Source of the DNA: Promicromonospora umidemergens
GTDB taxonomy: Bacteria > Actinomycetota > Actinomycetes > Actinomycetales > Cellulomonadaceae
DNA length: 64,000 nt
Assembly: GCF_024171995.1 (NCBI RefSeq)
Contig: NZ_JAMTCT010000006.1
Span: forward strand, 124,001-188,000
Direction of reading: 5' to 3'
The position numbers and the translations under genes are program-made. The notes below the pieces were generated by a model. It was not told the DNA's origin. It made no database searches and saw only the letters and a list, made by a program, of their open reading frames with translations. Of this stretch, positions 44,262-53,149 are shown piece after piece (position 1 is the first letter of the stretch; every line of letters begins with the position of its first letter).

Positions 44262-46855
44262 GCCTGGTCCACGATCTCTTCGATCACCGTTCCACCGAGC
44301 ACCTGCACCACGAGCGGCACGCCGACCATCCCGGCCGACGTGATGTCCGGGTCGTCGGCGGACGGCTCGTCGTAGAAGTCAGGTCCGTCCGCCGGCGACG
44401 CAGTCCCTGGGGTGCTCGCACTCGCGGTTGCCGAGGCACCGCCACGCGGTCCGGCGGGGGCACCGTTCGCCGCTCGCGCCCGACGCTCGCTCGCCTGTCG
44501 CAGCGCCTCCCGGGCACTCCCTGCCCCCGACATCGGGGCTCCCGCAGGCGTAGGGGCCCGATCCTCGTAGACCGGCTCGGGCTCGGGCATGTCGTAGTCG
44601 GCGGGAGGCTCGGCCGTGGCCGCACCCGAGAGCCAGGCCTCGTCGGCAGCGCTCGCCGCGGAGGGTGGACGGGCGGCGGGCCGAGAGGGTTCCGGACGTC
44701 CAGGCCCGGGACCAGACGGTTCAGGCCTGGACGGCTCGGGGCGTTCAGCGACGGCGACGCTCCCCTGAGCAGCTGCCATGGCCGAGGCAGACGGCACGGA
44801 GGTCGTGGCAGCCCCGCCCGGCGGGGACACATCGGGCCAGTCGGGCGCCGGAGCGACAGCGGGCGCAGGCGTCTCACGCCGAGGCGCGTCCGACGACGGG
44901 ACCGCACCGCCACCCGGCGATGACGCACCACGCGACGGACCTCCGCCCGACGTGCCACCGCCCGAGGTTCCACCTGCGGACGGTCCACCACCCCCGGACG
45001 GCCCCTCGTCGAGCGTCGCCTCGACCCGGACGCGGATGCCGAGCGTCTGATACACCGCTTCTTCCACAGCGCTGGTGTGCCGCGCGTTCGAGAAGGTGCG
45101 CGCCAGGCCGGGAGCCGCGAAGCCCAGCTTCAGCGTGTTGCCCTCAAGGGCCGCGACCTGCGCGTTCGGGCCGACGAGCGACCACGTCACGCGGGCGGCG
45201 GCGAGCGCGCCGAGCACCTCGGGCCAGCGTCGCCGGACGGTCTCCGTCGTGACACCCGGCTCGGTGCCCTGAGAGACGGCCGGAACAGCCACCGACGCGG
45301 GCGGCTCCGGCGCGGGCTCCGCTGGAGCAGGCTGCGCCGGTGCGGCTTGCTCGCCGGCCGGCTCCGGCTCCGGCTCCGGCTCTGGGGCGACGGGTGCCGG
45401 TTCGGCAGCCGTCGACGGCGCCGGTGCGACCTCACCCGTCGGCTCCGGCTCCGCTGCGGCAGCAGGACGCGCGGGAGCCGGCTCCCGCGCCGGAGCAGGA
45501 GCTGCCGGAGCCGGTTCCTGGGCGGCCGGCGGCTGGCCCGGCTCGCCCCGCTTCTTGCGCGCGTCGAGCACCGCACGTGCGGCGGCGGCGCCGGCGAGCC
45601 CGCCCGTCGTCGGCTCCCCTGCCTGTGCCCGGTCCGGAGCTGCGTCCCGGCCCTGAGCGGCCGGGGCGGGCGCGCCGGAAGCGATAGCACCGCCCCGTTC
45701 GAGCCGGTCGATGCGCGCGGCCAGCCCTGCGGCGCCGTCGTCGGCCCCGGGCAGGAGCAGGCGAGCGCACAGCAGCTCCAGGTGCAGGCGCGGCGACGTG
45801 GCGCCGGTCATCTCCGTGAGCGCCGCGTTCACCAGGTCGGCTGCCCTCGACAGCTCCGCCACCCCGAGCCGCCCGGCCTGGGTCCGCATGCGGTCGAGCT
45901 GATCGGTGGGGATGCCCCGCAGCACCGCGCTGGCCGCGTCGCCCGAGACGCCGATGACGATGAGGTCACGCAGGCGCTCCAGCACGTCCTCGACGAACCG
46001 GCGCGGCTCGTGCCCGGTCGCGATGATCTGGTCAACGACCCGGAAGATCGAGCCACCGTCACGGGCGGCGAGCGCGTCCACGACGTCGTCCAGCAGGGTC
46101 GCGTGCGTGAAGCCGAGCAGGCCGACGGCGAGGTCGTAGTCGACGACGCCGCCGGTGGCGCCCGCGATGAGCTGGTCCATCACGGACAGGGAGTCGCGGA
46201 CCGAACCGCCGCCCGCCCGGGTGACCAGCGGGAGCACGCCTGCGCCCACCTCGACACCCTCGGTGCCGCACAGCAGCTCGAGGTACGGCGACAGCACGTC
46301 CGGCGGCACGAGCCGGAACGGGTAGTGATGCGTACGCGACCGGATGGTGCCGATCACCTTGTCCGGCTCCGTGGTCGCGAAGATGAACTTGATGTGCGGC
46401 GGCGGCTCCTCGACGATCTTCAGCAGCGCGTTGAAACCCTGCGGCGTCACCATGTGCGCCTCGTCGAGGATGAAGATCTTGTACCGGTCACGAGCCGGGG
46501 CGAACGTGGCCCGCTCGCGCAGGTCACGCGCGTCGTCCACACCGTTGTGCGACGCCGCGTCGATCTCCACCACGTCGAGCGACCCGGAACCGCCACGCGC
46601 CAGCTCGACGCACGAGTGGCACTCACCGCACGGGGTGTCGATCGGCGACTCGGGCGTGTTCTTCGCGCAGTTGAGCGTGCGGGCGAGGATGCGTGCCGAC
46701 GTCGTCTTACCGCAACCTCGTGGACCGCTGAAGAGATAGGCGTGGTTGACCCTCCCGCTGCGCAGGGCCTGCATGAGGGGGCCCGTGACATGGTCCTGGC
46801 CGATCACCTCGGCGAACGTCTCGGGCCTGTAGCGGCGGTATAGGGCGGTGCTCAC
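44258..46855 (-). CDS. dnaX: DNA polymerase III subunits gamma and tau
   Basis: An 865-residue clamp-loader protein. Walker A GPRGCGKTT is at 44-52, zinc cysteines are C63, C76, C79 and C82, and the Walker B/SRC region is in IFILDEAHM and GTIRSRTHH. After residue about 390 a very long Pro/Ala/Glu-rich linker precedes a domain (WPEVLGALAAARVTWSLV...) and another low-complexity section before the C-terminus. GTG 46855 gives the usual MSTALYRRYRPETF start. Confidence 0.95.
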   Translation of the reverse strand: MSTALYRRYRPETFAEVIGQDHVTGPLMQALRSGRVNHAYLFSGPRGCGKTTSARILARTLNCAKNTPESPIDTPCGECHSCVELARGGSGSLDVVEIDAASHNGVDDARDLRERATFAPARDRYKIFILDEAHMVTPQGFNALLKIVEEPPPHIKFIFATTEPDKVIGTIRSRTHHYPFRLVPPDVLSPYLELLCGTEGVEVGAGVLPLVTRAGGGSVRDSLSVMDQLIAGATGGVVDYDLAVGLLGFTHATLLDDVVDALAARDGGSIFRVVDQIIATGHEPRRFVEDVLERLRDLIVIGVSGDAASAVLRGIPTDQLDRMRTQAGRLGVAELSRAADLVNAALTEMTGATSPRLHLELLCARLLLPGADDGAAGLAARIDRLERGGAIASGAPAPAAQGRDAAPDRAQAGEPTTGGLAGAAAARAVLDARKKRGEPGQPPAAQEPAPAAPAPAREPAPARPAAAAEPEPTGEVAPAPSTAAEPAPVAPEPEPEPEPAGEQAAPAQPAPAEPAPEPPASVAVPAVSQGTEPGVTTETVRRRWPEVLGALAAARVTWSLVGPNAQVAALEGNTLKLGFAAPGLARTFSNARHTSAVEEAVYQTLGIRVRVEATLDEGPSGGGGPSAGGTSGGGTSGGGPSRGASSPGGGAVPSSDAPRRETPAPAVAPAPDWPDVSPPGGAATTSVPSASAMAAAQGSVAVAERPEPSRPEPSGPGPGRPEPSRPAARPPSAASAADEAWLSGAATAEPPADYDMPEPEPVYEDRAPTPAGAPMSGAGSAREALRQASERRARAANGAPAGPRGGASATASASTPGTASPADGPDFYDEPSADDPDITSAGMVGVPLVVQVLGGTVIEEIVDQA

Positions 46856-46926
46856 CCCCGCAACGATAGACGGCCTCGCCCACACTCGGAGGACGGCCGT
46901 CCACAGGCTGCAATTCAACGCGCGCA

Positions 46927-46942
46927 TCGAACGTTTGTTCCG
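46927..46942. promoter_or_regulatory. Candidate LexA (SOS) box
   Basis: TCGAACGTTTGTTCCG matches the actinobacterial LexA consensus TCGAAC-n4-GTTCGA at ten of twelve positions. It lies 44 bases before the DUF222-HNH start and 72 bases before the divergent dnaX start. DUF222/13E12-type genes are known LexA targets in Mycobacterium tuberculosis. Confidence 0.6.
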
Positions 46943-46985
46943 TATGATGGTCCCATATTCAGACCGCGAAGAAAGGTGGCCAGGC

Positions 46986-48500
46986 ATGCGGAACATCAGC
47001 CCTGTCCGGCGCTCCGTGCCGAGCGTGCCACTCGCCACCGACACCACCCAGGCCGACCTGACACCCGTTCCCGGAGACGTCGGTGCGGGGCCGATCGCAG
47101 CACTGCACGCCTGGCTCCTCACGGCGGCCACACCGGGTGACGACCCTGCCCGGATCGACACCCTGCGCGCCCTGGAGCAGATCAAGGCAGCCTGCGTGGC
47201 GGTGCAGGCGCACGTGCTCGTCGAACTGCACGACGACACCCTGCGGGCCGCCCGCGAGCACGCCGCGGCCCCGGCCAGGCATCACGACTCGGCCGGCAGG
47301 CAGATCCCGGTCACCGTGAAGTCCGCCGAACGTGACGCGACCGCGAGCACGATCCAGCAGGCCGCCCACGCACTGCGCCTCTCACCGCACCGGACCCGAA
47401 CCCTGGTCGGAGCCGCCCGCATCTGGCACGAAGAGATGCCGCACACGCTGGCCGCACTGAAGGAGGGCCGACTGTCCGAGGAGCGGGCGCTGCTACTGGT
47501 GAAGGAGACCGCCTGCCTCACGCTGGAGGACCGGGGCCGCATCGACGCCGACCTGTGCGCCGACCCGACCGTCCTGGACGGGGTCGGCACGCGCCGGCTC
47601 GTCGGGCTGATCAAAGCACGCGCCAACCAGATCGACCCTGCCGCGCTGGTCAAGCGCGCCGCGAAGGCGGTGAGCGAGCGGTGCGTGTCCATTCGGCCCG
47701 CGCCGGATGCCATGGCCTACGTGACCGCGCTGCTGCCCATGGCACAAGGGGTCCAGGTCTACGCGGCGCTGAAGATCGCAGCGGAGTCGGCGAGGTACAC
47801 CGGCGGCGACGAGCGGTCGACCGGCCAGATCATGGCCGATACCCTCGTCGAACGGGCTACCGGCCAGGAGCACGCGGCTGATGTTCCGGTCACGGTGAAC
47901 CTGATCGTGTCGGACGCCGCCCTGCTGGGCGAGGGCCACGAGCCCGCGGTCGTCCTGGACGGCACCGGCGTCGGCCACGGCACCGTCCCTGCGTCCGTGG
48001 CGCGTACCCTCGTGGCCGGCGCCCTTGACCTCGACGCCGCCTGGCTGCGGGCCATCTACGCCACTACGAACGGCGATCTGATCGGCACGACCAGCAAGCG
48101 CCGGTTCTTCGCCGACGGGCTGGCCGACCTGCTGCGGATCAGGGACCAGGGCACCTGTCGTACCTCATGGTGTGACGCCCCGATCCGCCACCTCGACCAC
48201 GTCCGACCCGCGGCCGACGGCGGCGAGACGGGCCTGGCCAACGGGCAAGGACTCTGCGCTGCCTGCAACCAGGCCAAGGAGGCCTGCGGCTGGCGCTCGA
48301 CCGCCGGGACGGACCCGGCCAGCGGCCGCCACGTCGTCGTTACCACCACACCGACCGGGCACAGCTACCGGTCGGTCGCACCGCCCCCGCCGCGGCCGGC
48401 CCGCCAGTCCACGACCCGCAGCGTGAGCCGGAGTGCACCCCGCAGCACGGCGATCCTCCGACCCGTGCGGTACGCCGGCGCCGTCCGGCACGCCGCCTGA
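46986..48500 (+). CDS. DUF222/13E12-type HNH endonuclease domain protein
   Basis: A protein of about 504 residues. The large N-terminal part (helical, with ALEQIKAACVAVQAHVLVEL and LSPHRTRTLVGAARIW) is DUF222. The C-terminal HNH nuclease motif IRHLDHVRPAADGGETGLANGQGLCAACNQAKE carries the metal-binding Asp-His, Asn and Cys-x2-Cys residues. Substrate DNA unknown. ATG 46986 is chosen over the open frame reaching 46848. Confidence 0.88.
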   Translation: MRNISPVRRSVPSVPLATDTTQADLTPVPGDVGAGPIAALHAWLLTAATPGDDPARIDTLRALEQIKAACVAVQAHVLVELHDDTLRAAREHAAAPARHHDSAGRQIPVTVKSAERDATASTIQQAAHALRLSPHRTRTLVGAARIWHEEMPHTLAALKEGRLSEERALLLVKETACLTLEDRGRIDADLCADPTVLDGVGTRRLVGLIKARANQIDPAALVKRAAKAVSERCVSIRPAPDAMAYVTALLPMAQGVQVYAALKIAAESARYTGGDERSTGQIMADTLVERATGQEHAADVPVTVNLIVSDAALLGEGHEPAVVLDGTGVGHGTVPASVARTLVAGALDLDAAWLRAIYATTNGDLIGTTSKRRFFADGLADLLRIRDQGTCRTSWCDAPIRHLDHVRPAADGGETGLANGQGLCAACNQAKEACGWRSTAGTDPASGRHVVVTTTPTGHSYRSVAPPPPRPARQSTTRSVSRSAPRSTAILRPVRYAGAVRHAA

Positions 48501-48510
48501 CCGGCAAGGC

Positions 48511-49312
48511 TCATCCACCCGGTGACGCCTCGGTATACAGGCGGGTCGCGCAGCCGACGGATCGGTAGGCCGGCCCAGCGCGCAGGTAGCCCTTGAACTC
48601 GCGCGGGGGCTCGCCCTCTGCACGCACACCGACTACGCATTCGCTGATCATGTCGACGGCCACCACCAGCGTGTCACCGTCACGGACGGCATCGACCTGG
48701 CGCGCGCCGACGTCCTCCTGAACGTTGCGCTTGGCGTCAGCTACGTCGATATCGCGTTCCAGGCGGCCATCGCATCGAGGACCTCGGTGACACTCGGCAG
48801 GGGCTCTCGGACCGGCCGGCCCCGTCCGCGACCCGCTCCTGTTCAAGGCGCTCGAGGCGCTCGGCCACCTGGGGCTGCACGAAGAGGACCAAGGCGATGG
48901 CAGCCATCGTCGCGAGGATCAGCCCGCCGATCCAGTTCAGGATGGTCCCGTCGAGCGACTTCTGACCGAGCGCACGCCGCTTGCGATGCAGAGCCAGCGT
49001 CACGATCCAGGTCGCGACCGGGCCAAGGAGCAGCCCGGCGGCCGCGACCTCGCCGAGGACTCGATCACCGGCGGTGGTCAACCCTCCGAGCGCGCCTTCT
49101 AGGCCGATCCCCACCACGGTGAAGAAGCAGACAACTGGAGCCACGAGGTATCCGGCCACGGCAATCGCCCAGGACCAGGCTGCGAGCACCTCCCCGCCTT
49201 TCCCGTGGCGGGGCCGCCCAGGGGTGAGGCCGCTCAGCCCTCGGGCCAGGCGCTCGGACCGCTCGCGGTCTTCATCCCCACTCCTGTCGGCCGAACCGAG
49301 ACTTCCGTCCAC
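48511..49312 (-). pseudogene. Frameshifted membrane protein gene
   Basis: Frame 1 (49312-48737) encodes a charged N-terminus and four hydrophobic segments (YLVAPVVCFFTVVGIGLEG, VAAAGLLLGPVATWIVTLAL, LNWIGGLILATMAAIALVLF) then degenerates after LERLEQERVADGAGRS. A second frame (48846-48511) continues with sense-like sequence (KRNVQEDVGARQVDAVRDG, DTLVVAVDMISECVVGVRAEGEPPREFKGYL). The pieces overlap at 48737-48846 in a shifted frame, suggesting one extracellular-tailed membrane protein broken by a frameshift. An assembly error is possible. Confidence 0.45.
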
Positions 49313-49405
49313 GCCCTCGCCTCCGTCGCCCAGGCGGCTTGTCTAGCATCTGAGCCGCACCGCGCCCAGCAAAGTCATCCCACGTGACACTTGCCGACCC
49401 GTAAC

Positions 49406-49418
49406 GTTAGTCGCTAAC
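49406..49418. promoter_or_regulatory. TetR-type operator
   Basis: GTTAG-TCG-CTAAC (49406-49418) is a perfect palindrome seven bases before the tetR-type start codon at 49426. It is suited to autoregulation of the TetR-ABC operon. Confidence 0.55.
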
Positions 49419-49425
49419 ATTTGGT

Positions 49426-49986
49426 GTGCCCACACCCCGCACCCTCCGCACCCGGGCCCGCATCCTCGATGCCGCGCTCGACCTCTTCGAGCGTCAGGGC
49501 TACGACGCCACCACCGTGAACCAGATCGCCGACGCAGCGGGCATCACTCCCATGACGTTCTTCCGGCACTTCCCCACCAAGGACGCGGTGCTGGTCACCG
49601 ACCCGTACGACCCCCTCATCGCGGAGGCGGTCGGCGCCCAGCCGGCCGGCCTTCCGCCCCTGGAACGCGTGCGGCTAGGCCTCCTCGCCGCACTCGGCGA
49701 CATCACGCCGACCGAGGACTCCACCGCCAAGCGTCGCGTCGCCCTCGTCGCGCAGTCCCCCTCGCTCCGCGCCGCGGCGGCGGTCGGCACCGACGCCACC
49801 CAGCAGGCGATCGTCGCGCGCCTCGTGGCGGACGGCGTCGACCGCCTCGACGCCGCCATCGCCGCCGCCGCCTGTCTTGCCGCCACCACCGCGGCCCTCC
49901 TCGCCTGGGGTACTGCGCCCGATGACCTCGCGGTCCTCGTCCGCCGCGCCCTTGCGCAGCTCGCGCCGGCGGGGGCGACCCCATGA
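49426..49986 (+). CDS. TetR/AcrR family regulator
   Basis: A 186-residue protein with TRARILDAALDLFERQGYDATTVNQIADAAGITPMTFFRHFPTKDAVL as the DNA-binding domain and an Ala-rich ligand domain. GTG 49426 is used. The stop overlaps the ABC ATPase start (ATGA), so the repressor and exporter are one operon, with a palindrome just upstream. Confidence 0.9.
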   Translation: MPTPRTLRTRARILDAALDLFERQGYDATTVNQIADAAGITPMTFFRHFPTKDAVLVTDPYDPLIAEAVGAQPAGLPPLERVRLGLLAALGDITPTEDSTAKRRVALVAQSPSLRAAAAVGTDATQQAIVARLVADGVDRLDAAIAAAACLAATTAALLAWGTAPDDLAVLVRRALAQLAPAGATP

Positions 49987-50723
49987 CCGCCCTCCTGCTC
50001 GACGACGTCTCGCACACCTTCGGCACCCGGGTCGCCCTCGCGCACCTCACCCTCGGCGTCCGGCCGGGCCGGGTCACGGCTCTGATCGGCCTCAACGGCG
50101 CGGGCAAGACGACGGCGCTGCGCGCGCTCGCCGGGCGCCTGCGCCCTGCGCACGGCGTGGCCCGAGTCCTCGGCCACGACCCGGCCGGCCTGCCCGCTGA
50201 CGTCGCCGCACGGTTCGGCCAGGTGGTCGACACGCCACTGGTTCACCAGGAGCTGACCGTCACGGAGAACCTCGTCTGCGCCGCCCGGCTGCACGGCGAG
50301 CCCGGACGCGCTGCCGCACCGAGGGCGAGCGCCGCCGTCGGACGCATGGGCCTGGAACCGTGGCGGCACGCGCGGGCCCGGTCCCTCTCGATGGGCAACC
50401 GCCAGCGCCTCGGGATCGCGTGCGCGACCCTCCACCGGCCGACCGCGCTGATCCTCGACGAACCGACCAGTGCGCTCGACCCGCAGGGTGTCGTCATTGT
50501 CCGCGAGCTCGTCCGCGAGCTGGCCGACGACGGCGCTGCCGTCCTCGTCTCGAGCCACCACCTCGACGAGGTCGCACGCATCGCGGACGAGATCGTCGTG
50601 CTGCACGCCGGCCGCGACGTCGGACGGCTGGAGCCCGGCGGCACCGACCTGGAACAGCGGTTCTTCGCCATGGTGCTCGACGCCGACACCCGGGCCGTCA
50701 CGGACGCGGGGAGCCGGTCATGA
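49983..50723 (+). CDS. ABC transporter ATP-binding protein
   Basis: A 246-residue ATPase with Walker A GLNGAGKTT, signature LSMGNRQRLG (a degenerate LSGGQ), Walker B ALILDEPTSALD and switch His in SSHHLDE. Coupled by overlap to a TetR gene upstream and a permease downstream. Probably a drug or lipid exporter. Confidence 0.92.
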   Translation: MTALLLDDVSHTFGTRVALAHLTLGVRPGRVTALIGLNGAGKTTALRALAGRLRPAHGVARVLGHDPAGLPADVAARFGQVVDTPLVHQELTVTENLVCAARLHGEPGRAAAPRASAAVGRMGLEPWRHARARSLSMGNRQRLGIACATLHRPTALILDEPTSALDPQGVVIVRELVRELADDGAAVLVSSHHLDEVARIADEIVVLHAGRDVGRLEPGGTDLEQRFFAMVLDADTRAVTDAGSRS

Positions 50724-51514
50724 CCCCCGTCGCCGCGCTCGGCGCCGCTCTGGCCGTCGAGACCCTCAAGCTGCGCCGCTCCGTCGTCGCGCGCCTCGCC
50801 ACCCTGCTGCTCGTGGTGCTCGTGCCGCTCGCGAGCGTGGGGGCCGTTGCGCTGGCCCGCTCACCTCGGGCCGTGGGCGCGACGGCGGCCAAGCTCACGG
50901 CCTACGCGACGGGAGACCTCGCCACCACCCACCTGATGGTGTGCGCCCAGGTCCTTTCCGTCGCCACCCTGTTCGCCGCCGGGTTCTTCCTCGCGTGGTC
51001 CTTCGGGCGCGAGCTGGAGAGCGGCACCGCGGGCGCCCTGTTCGGGCTCGCCGTACCCCGCGGCACGATCGCGCTGGCCAAGTGCCTGGTCGCGCTGGCC
51101 TGGATCGCCGGGTGCACCATCCTTGCCGTCGCCGTCTCGATGGCCGTGTCGGCCGTGGTCACCGCGAGCTCGGGCGCACCCTTCGCCGGGGCGTGGGCCG
51201 GTGCGCGCACTGCGCTCGTCGCGGGCCTCCTCGGCGGCGGCCTGGCCCTGCCGTTCGCCTGGGTCGCGACGGTGACCCGCAGCCAGCTCGGCACCGTCGG
51301 CGGACTCATCGGTGTGGTCGCCCTCACGCAGATGGTGGTGCTGCTCGGCGGCGGGTCGTGGTTCCCCTATGCCGCGCCCTCCCTGTGGACGGGGATGGGC
51401 GGGGCCGACGCCGCGGCCGCCGTCGGCCCGCCCCACCTGCTGGTCGCCGCTGCGGTCGCCCCGCTCGCCGTCGCCGCCGTCGTGCACGCCTGGCGGCGCC
51501 TTACCGATGTCTAG
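50720..51514 (+). CDS. ABC transporter permease
   Basis: A 264-residue protein with six hydrophobic segments of ABC-2 type, for example LATLLLVVLVPLASVGAVAL, TLFAAGFFLAWSFGRELESG and TVGGLIGVVALTQMVVLLGG. The ATG lies in the ATPase stop overlap. Substrate unknown. Confidence 0.88.
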   Translation: MTPVAALGAALAVETLKLRRSVVARLATLLLVVLVPLASVGAVALARSPRAVGATAAKLTAYATGDLATTHLMVCAQVLSVATLFAAGFFLAWSFGRELESGTAGALFGLAVPRGTIALAKCLVALAWIAGCTILAVAVSMAVSAVVTASSGAPFAGAWAGARTALVAGLLGGGLALPFAWVATVTRSQLGTVGGLIGVVALTQMVVLLGGGSWFPYAAPSLWTGMGGADAAAAVGPPHLLVAAAVAPLAVAAVVHAWRRLTDV

Positions 51515-51542
51515 GATTCGTACGTACCACTATGCTGTTCGT

Positions 51543-51749
51543 ATGCGCAAGAAGATCGTCACCATCGGCAACTCGGCCGGCGTCACGATCAGCCCTGCCG
51601 ATCTGCAGGAGCTGGGCCTCGGCGTCGGCGACCCCGTCGAGGTCACGGTGCGCGGCGGTGTTCTCGAGCTGCGCGCGGTGAACAAGTACGAAGGCATGAA
51701 CCTCGACGAGCTCTCCGCGATCCTGGAGAAGCGGCGGAACCGACGATGA
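51543..51749 (+). CDS. AbrB/MazE-type antitoxin-like DNA-binding protein
   Basis: A 68-residue protein with the swapped-hairpin AbrB pattern: KKIVTIGNSAGVTISPADLQELGLGVGDPVEVTVRGGVLEL. The C-terminal part (NKYEGMNLDELSAILEKR) is an acidic tail that in MazE-like antitoxins wraps the toxin. The stop overlaps the start of a Fic gene, so this is a two-gene module in which this protein is expected to repress and neutralise. Confidence 0.85.
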   Translation: MRKKIVTIGNSAGVTISPADLQELGLGVGDPVEVTVRGGVLELRAVNKYEGMNLDELSAILEKRRNRR

Positions 51750-52468
51750 CGCTGGACCACGCGAAGTTCCACGAGGAGATCCAGGCCACCGGCATCTTCG
51801 ACCCGGACTACGCCGACGACGTCCTCGCTCGCCTCGCCTACAACTCGTCGGCGATCGAGGGCAACACGCTCACCCTGGCCGACACGGTCACCCTCCTCGT
51901 CGACGAACGGACACCGAGGGCCGGGACTCCGATACGTGAGCTCTACGAGGTGTCCAACCATCGCGGGGCGATCACCCGCATCCTGCGCGCCGTGGCAGAC
52001 GGCGAGCCGCTGACCGCTCTGCTCGTCACCGAGCTGCACGGCCTGCTCATGGACCACCTGGCACATGACCACGGGCAGTACAAGACGTCGAGCGACCGCA
52101 TCACCGGCGCGTCGTGGCGTCCGGCCGAGCCGTCCCAGGTGCCGCAGCTCATGCGGGAATGGGTGGACCAGACCGAGTGGCAGACCGCGCACCTCGACGG
52201 CACTGCCCTCCTGGAGGCGATCGCCCGGAGCCACATCGCGTTCGAAAGGGTCCACCCCTTCAGCGACGGCAACGGCCGGACCGGCCGAGCCCTCATCGCC
52301 TATCAGACGGTCCGCACGTACGGCTTTCCAGCCATCGTCCGAGTGGACCAGCGCTCCAGCTACATCGCGATGCTCGACAGCGAGGACGTTCCCGGGCTCG
52401 CCACACTCCTGGCCACCAACCTGGCGGCCGAGGCCGACCGGTACGGACCGCCCGGGTCAGGTGCCTGA
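51746..52468 (+). CDS. Fic domain protein (AMPylator-type), with N-terminal inhibitory motif
   Basis: A 240-residue protein. The catalytic motif HPFSDGNGRTGR is complete at residues 170-181 (His170 catalytic, Asn and Arg for ATP). The inhibitory motif (S/T)xxxE(G/N) is present as SSAIEGN at 34-40 with Glu38, so it is of the self-restrained class II type. Known Fic proteins transfer AMP to target proteins. Pairing with AbrB differs from the usual Phd/Doc or Fic/antitoxin helix partners. Confidence 0.92.
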   Translation: MTLDHAKFHEEIQATGIFDPDYADDVLARLAYNSSAIEGNTLTLADTVTLLVDERTPRAGTPIRELYEVSNHRGAITRILRAVADGEPLTALLVTELHGLLMDHLAHDHGQYKTSSDRITGASWRPAEPSQVPQLMREWVDQTEWQTAHLDGTALLEAIARSHIAFERVHPFSDGNGRTGRALIAYQTVRTYGFPAIVRVDQRSSYIAMLDSEDVPGLATLLATNLAAEADRYGPPGSGA

Positions 52469-52486
52469 CCCTGCCTGATGCCGGGG

Positions 52487-53149
52487 CTACCGCCGCAGCG
52501 CACGCCTCGCCAGCAGGTTCCCCAGCCACTGCACCGCCTGGACGATCAGCACGATGATCACCACGACGACGGCGGTCACCGCCCAGTCGTACTGCCGGTA
52601 ACCCTGCACGATCGCGAAGTCGCCCAGGCCACCAGCGCCCAGGTACCCACCGATCGCCGACATGTCGAGCACACCGACGAACAGGAACGTGTAGCCGAGG
52701 ATCAGGGGCGCGAGCGCCTCGGGGACCAGCACGGTCCGCACGATCCGGAACGGTGAGGCGCCCATGGCCCGGGCGGCCTCGACCACACCGGGGTCGATGG
52801 AGACGAGGTTCTGCTCCACGAGCCGCGCGAAGACGAACGTCGCCATGAAGCACATCGCGAAGGTGAACGCCTCGATGCCGATCGTCGAGCCGATGACCGC
52901 GCGGGTCAGCGGGCCGAGCGCCACCAGGAAGATGATGAACGGCACCGGCCGCACCACGTTCACGGCGAGATTCAGCACGGCGAACACGAACCGGTTGCCG
53001 AGCAGGTTCCCTGGCCGGGTCAGGTACAGCCCGAGCCCGAGCGCCAGCCCGAGGAATCCGCCCACCAGCAGAGTGATCAGCACCATGAACGCGGTCTCGC
53101 CCGCGGCCGCCCACAACAGCGGTGTCAGCAGCTCCCAGTCCCCGCTCAT
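52487..53149 (-). CDS. metI: Methionine ABC transporter permease
   Basis: A 220-residue five-helix permease with the EAA loop EAARAMGASPFRIVRTVLVPEA, which contacts the ATPase. It pairs with metN and metQ. The ATG overlaps the metN stop (ATGA). Confidence 0.92.
   Translation of the reverse strand: MSGDWELLTPLLWAAAGETAFMVLITLLVGGFLGLALGLGLYLTRPGNLLGNRFVFAVLNLAVNVVRPVPFIIFLVALGPLTRAVIGSTIGIEAFTFAMCFMATFVFARLVEQNLVSIDPGVVEAARAMGASPFRIVRTVLVPEALAPLILGYTFLFVGVLDMSAIGGYLGAGGLGDFAIVQGYRQYDWAVTAVVVVIIVLIVQAVQWLGNLLARRALRR

Noticed and set aside
45077-46843. Long plus-strand frame antisense to dnaX
   Set aside because: It is antisense to the well-supported dnaX domain and linker and shows only compositionally biased sequence.
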